Origin: Butyricimonas paravirosa
GTDB taxonomy: Bacteria; Bacteroidota; Bacteroidia; Bacteroidales; Marinifilaceae
Assembly: GCF_032878955.1 (NCBI RefSeq)
Contig: NZ_CP043839.1
Span: 4,464,001 to 4,528,000, forward strand
Length of the DNA: 64,000 bases
Direction of reading: 5' to 3'
Position 1 is the stretch's first letter, and every line of letters begins with the position of its first letter. This document shows positions 61,738 to 64,000 of the stretch, in pieces. The notes under the pieces are model-generated. The model saw only the letters and a list, made by a program, of their open reading frames with translations. It made no database searches and was not told the DNA's origin. A program made the position numbers and the translations under genes.

Positions 61738-62043
61738 GTGAATATTTTTGTTGCAAAGTTAAGTTCCACGACCACAAGTGAGGACTTACAAGCTCTTTTC
61801 TCAGAGCATGGTTCTGTTTCTTCAGCCAAAGTTATTATGGACAAAGAAACTGGTAACTCTAAATGTTTTGGTTTTGTTGAGATGGAAGATGAAACGGAAG
61901 GTTTCAACGCGATCAATGCCTTAAACGAAACTGAATTCCAAGGAAGAAAAATCGTTGTGAAAAAGGCTAGACCCAGAGAAGAAGGTGGCGACGACAGAGG
62001 TCAAAGATTCCCAAGAGAAAGAAGATTTAATTCGAATCGTTAA
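61738..62043 (+). CDS. RRM-type RNA-binding protein
   Basis: This protein of about 101 residues has one RNA recognition motif and a short basic, arginine/glycine-rich tail (RPREEGGDDRGQRFPRERRF). RNP2 is NIFVAKL at the very start and RNP1 is KCFGFVEM, with two aromatic residues for stacking on RNA. I choose the GTG at 61738, because RRM proteins of Bacteroidetes open with MNI(F/Y)V. The in-frame ATG at 61663 would add 25 residues including a hydrophobic run from A/T-rich leader DNA. It is a single gene with its own promoter and terminator. Such proteins bind single-stranded RNA and probably act as global post-transcriptional regulators. Confidence 0.9.
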   Translation: MNIFVAKLSSTTTSEDLQALFSEHGSVSSAKVIMDKETGNSKCFGFVEMEDETEGFNAINALNETEFQGRKIVVKKARPREEGGDDRGQRFPRERRFNSNR

Positions 62044-62052
62044 GAATGAGAA

Positions 62053-62085
62053 AACAGAGAGTTTGGAAAAGCTCTCTGTTTTTTT
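62053..62085 (+). terminator. Terminator of RRM gene
   Basis: AACAGAGAG (62053-62061) pairs with CTCTCTGTT (62072-62080), followed by a T-run. It also lies directly after the convergent gene of unknown function and may serve both. Confidence 0.9.
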
Positions 62086-62088
62086 GTA

Positions 62089-62691
62089 TCATTTTCGGTA
62101 CTTCGCTTTCAAATAAGCGTATAACACTTGGTGCATTAATTGTGCTTCCGTCAGTTCTTCGTCCGTGAGGTTGGGAGCGAGTTCTATGCCGTTGCAGACA
62201 TCTGTCAATTGTTCATCCCGGTCGATACGGTCATCGAAATTCTGTTCTATCAAGAAAATATCGAACAATTGCATCCGTTCGATGGATTCCAAGGCTAGAT
62301 TTCGGGCTTCCAACAGGTTGTTCTCCCGGTATTTTTTCAAGAAGACTTCGATTAGGCTATCCGTGAAATAGTCTGCGAAATAGTGCATCAAGATGATACG
62401 CTTTTTGAGGCACTCGTAGATGTGTGCCGGGGCTGACGAGATACACTCGCTGATGCCCAGATAAGCAAGTTCTGCCAGCTCGATGCTTTCCTCTTCTTCT
62501 TCATCCAGTTCGAGTAGGAGAATCTTGTACAACAAATCGGCGTATTCCTCCTGACGGGTGATGTCCCGGCTTTCATGGTAATAATGAAAACGATCGGGGA
62601 TGACTTTCTTCAATAACAGACGGAGGGCCTTCCGGTCCCCGCTGGCACTGTGTAGTAAAGATTCGTCAAGTATGTTTTCCAGTTTGTTCAT
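62089..62691 (-). CDS. Conserved protein of unknown function downstream of thiL
   Basis: This 200-residue acidic, helix-rich protein shows no motif I recognise. It has many leucine/glutamate heptads (LLYKILLLELDEEEEESIEL), no signal peptide and no membrane helix, so it is probably cytoplasmic. It follows thiL by 9 bases on the minus strand and is co-transcribed with it. The A/T-rich, ordinary codon use and intact frame support it as a real gene. I cannot assign a function. Confidence 0.75.
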   Translation of the reverse strand: MNKLENILDESLLHSASGDRKALRLLLKKVIPDRFHYYHESRDITRQEEYADLLYKILLLELDEEEEESIELAELAYLGISECISSAPAHIYECLKKRIILMHYFADYFTDSLIEVFLKKYRENNLLEARNLALESIERMQLFDIFLIEQNFDDRIDRDEQLTDVCNGIELAPNLTDEELTEAQLMHQVLYAYLKAKYRK

Positions 62692-62700
62692 GGTTGTCTG

Positions 62701-63753
62701 TTATTTTTCTTCGGACGGGTTAAAGTTTACCCAGCCTTGGGCTTTCAGCTCGAATGAATTACCGTCCTTCGTGATTAAATTATAACCTTCGCTTTTGGCA
62801 CAAGTATGTCCGATGATACTGATCTCTTCCATGGTAATCAGTTTATCGTAGGCATCCAGTGGTGCGGTGAACAAGAGTTCATAATCCTCTCCCCCGGAAA
62901 GAGCGCATACCGTGGCATTCATGTTAAGCTCCTCGGCCATTTTGAAAGTCTGGTAATCAATTGGAATCTTTTCCTCGTAGATGTTGCAACCTAGGCCGGA
63001 ATCATGGCAGATGTGCAAAACTTCGGATGAAAGACCATCGGAAACGTCCATCATGGCAGTCGGCTTAATGCCTTTTTCCTTGAGTAATTGGATGATATCC
63101 ATTCTGGCTTCCGGTTTTAGCTGGCGTTCGAGGATATATTCATACCCCGAGAAGTCCGGTTGGGCATTGGGATTTTCCTTGAACACGACTTTTTCTCTCT
63201 CCAACAACTGAAGTCCCATGTAAGCGGCACCCAAATTCCCACTGACACAAATCAGGTCATTTTCCCGTGCGGTATTGCGATAAACAATATCTTCCTCGTC
63301 AGCCTCTCCGATCACCGTGATACTGATACACATTCCCGTTTGGGAAGAGGTCGTGTCACCGCCCACGAGATCAATCCCGTAGTGGTCGCAGGCAAGATAA
63401 ATGCCCTCGTACAATTCATCGACCGCTTCCAAAGAGAAACGATTGGAAACAGCAAGGGAAACCGTGATCTGCCGGGGAGTCCCGTTCATGGCGTATATGT
63501 CGCTGGCGTTTGTCGCTACAGCCTTGTACCCTAGATGTTTCAACGGGGCATAGGCCAGATCGAAATGTACTCCTTCGATCAGCATATCCGTGCTGACCAG
63601 TACTTTTTTGTCCTTGTAATCGAGTACGGCCGCATCGTCGCCGACTCCTTTCAATGAAGATTCGTTTTTTAATTTTATATCTTGTGTCAGGTGGCGGATC
63701 AAGCCGAATTCCCCTAACGTGGATAGTTTCGTCAATGGTTTGTTTTCACTCAT
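62701..63753 (-). CDS. thiL: Thiamine-monophosphate kinase
   Basis: This 350-residue enzyme phosphorylates thiamine monophosphate to thiamine pyrophosphate, the last step of the pathway. The PurM/ThiL-type motifs are visible: GVGDDAAVL (about residues 37-45) and STDMLIEGVHFDL with metal-binding aspartates. KAVATNASDIYAMNG and GGDTTSSQ, then MDVSDGLSSEVLHIC and LSGGEDYELLF, complete the set. The length is standard. It is preceded by a well-formed promoter (63778-63809). Confidence 0.95.
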   Translation of the reverse strand: MSENKPLTKLSTLGEFGLIRHLTQDIKLKNESSLKGVGDDAAVLDYKDKKVLVSTDMLIEGVHFDLAYAPLKHLGYKAVATNASDIYAMNGTPRQITVSLAVSNRFSLEAVDELYEGIYLACDHYGIDLVGGDTTSSQTGMCISITVIGEADEEDIVYRNTARENDLICVSGNLGAAYMGLQLLEREKVVFKENPNAQPDFSGYEYILERQLKPEARMDIIQLLKEKGIKPTAMMDVSDGLSSEVLHICHDSGLGCNIYEEKIPIDYQTFKMAEELNMNATVCALSGGEDYELLFTAPLDAYDKLITMEEISIIGHTCAKSEGYNLITKDGNSFELKAQGWVNFNPSEEK

Positions 63754-63777
63754 GTTTCAGTTCTTATATATTGAAAA

Positions 63778-63809
63778 CAAAAATACGCTAAATTGATGAA
63801 TCGAGCAAA
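63778..63809 (-). promoter_or_regulatory. thiL promoter
   Basis: On the minus strand TTTG (63809-63806), 20 bases and TATTTTTG (63785-63778) match the Bacteroidetes -33/-7 consensus and spacing exactly. The start codon of thiL lies 25 bases downstream. No THI-box riboswitch is seen. Confidence 0.8.
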
Positions 63810-63920
63810 TGATAATGTGGCTACGCCACGTTACAGGTTACAAGTTTGCAGGTTATAAGTTTATGATGAGGTATTTCGCAAGAGAGAATGAATCATAACG
63901 GGGATTTATCACGTAATAGA

Positions 63921-63970
63921 TATTATCTACCTGATAGATGATTGATAGGTAATATTTTTTTGTACTTTTG
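63921..63970 (+). promoter_or_regulatory. Promoter with overlapping dyad for a gene beyond the right edge
   Basis: TACTTTTG (63963-63970) is a consensus -7 box with TTG (63942-63944) 18 bases upstream. An imperfect dyad (TATTATCTACC at 63921-63931 against GATAGGTAATA at 63944-63954) overlaps the -33 element. It points to a regulated plus-strand gene starting outside the window. Confidence 0.55.
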
Positions 63971-64000
63971 CACAGATTGATAAATTGGAGATAATAGGGT

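Overview
This window looks like a chromosomal segment of a gut-type Bacteroidales, most plausibly the Odoribacter/Butyricimonas branch (inference). The sequence shows three SusC/SusD outer-membrane uptake loci, two of them led by an ECF sigma/FecR pair. Several genes and RNAs have Bacteroidetes -33/-7 promoters (TTTG, about 19-20 bases, TAnnTTTG). Lipoproteins of the DUF4843 and 'PKD-like' types sit beside SusD, and a GldA-type ABC system with a fused GldF-GldG protein is present. The genus assignment is recall of what such loci look like, not a search result.

Layout. 1-7.1 kb: a minus-strand nitronate monooxygenase/M16 peptidase operon, a plus-strand MFS transporter, then a minus-strand envelope operon (LysM glucosaminidase, DUF4199 membrane protein, polyprenol-phosphate glycosyltransferase). 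7.2-7.6 kb: cytidine deaminase. 7.65-23.9 kb: locus 1, with ECF sigma, FecR, SusC, SusD, DUF4843 and PKD-like lipoproteins, a GH63-type glycosidase, a GH2 beta-galactosidase and an M28 peptidase. 23.9-27.1 kb: ABC ATPase and GldF-GldG fusion. 27.2-28.2 kb: zinc alcohol dehydrogenase. 28.4-31.4 kb: a small accessory island with an AbiEi/AbiEii toxin-antitoxin pair followed by a tightly coupled HNH nuclease/HIT hydrolase pair. 31.4-32.3 kb: a long non-coding stretch holding a strong candidate small RNA. 32.3-39.4 kb: locus 2, SusC/SusD/DUF4843/PKD without enzymes or its own sigma factor and visibly richer in G+C. 39.4-39.9 kb: two large inverted-repeat elements. 39.9-48.1 kb: locus 3, ECF sigma/FecR/SusC/SusD plus a TlpA-type thiol-disulfide lipoprotein. 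48.1-59.3 kb: housekeeping genes (recR, recJ, lysS, gpsA, a Gate-domain membrane protein, a GNAT-like protein, an AspT/YidE-type transporter, a Crp/Fnr regulator and mnmA). 59.4-61.5 kb: tRNA-Trp, an 11-base tandem repeat, an IS256-family element with 26-base inverted ends, and tRNA-Phe on the opposite strand. 61.6-64 kb: an RRM RNA-binding protein, a conserved protein of unknown function and thiL.

How the genes work together. In loci 1 and 3 the outer-membrane receptor carries an N-terminal STN signalling domain, so substrate binding is expected to pass through FecR to the ECF sigma factor and switch on the locus. Locus 2 has lost or never had this arrangement; its receptor has no STN domain and its long leader with a hairpin suggests post-transcriptional control. 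In locus 1 the captured glycan would be cut by GH63 and GH2 enzymes, with the M28 peptidase pointing to a glycopeptide or glycoprotein source (inference).

Most worth a second look: the HNH-HIT pair beside the AbiE module; the candidate small RNA at about 31820-31978 with mutually exclusive hairpins; the 31-base repeats that bracket the first sigma gene together with paired palindromic operators; the degenerate partner of the M16 peptidase pair; and the 11-base-period array beside the IS256 copy.
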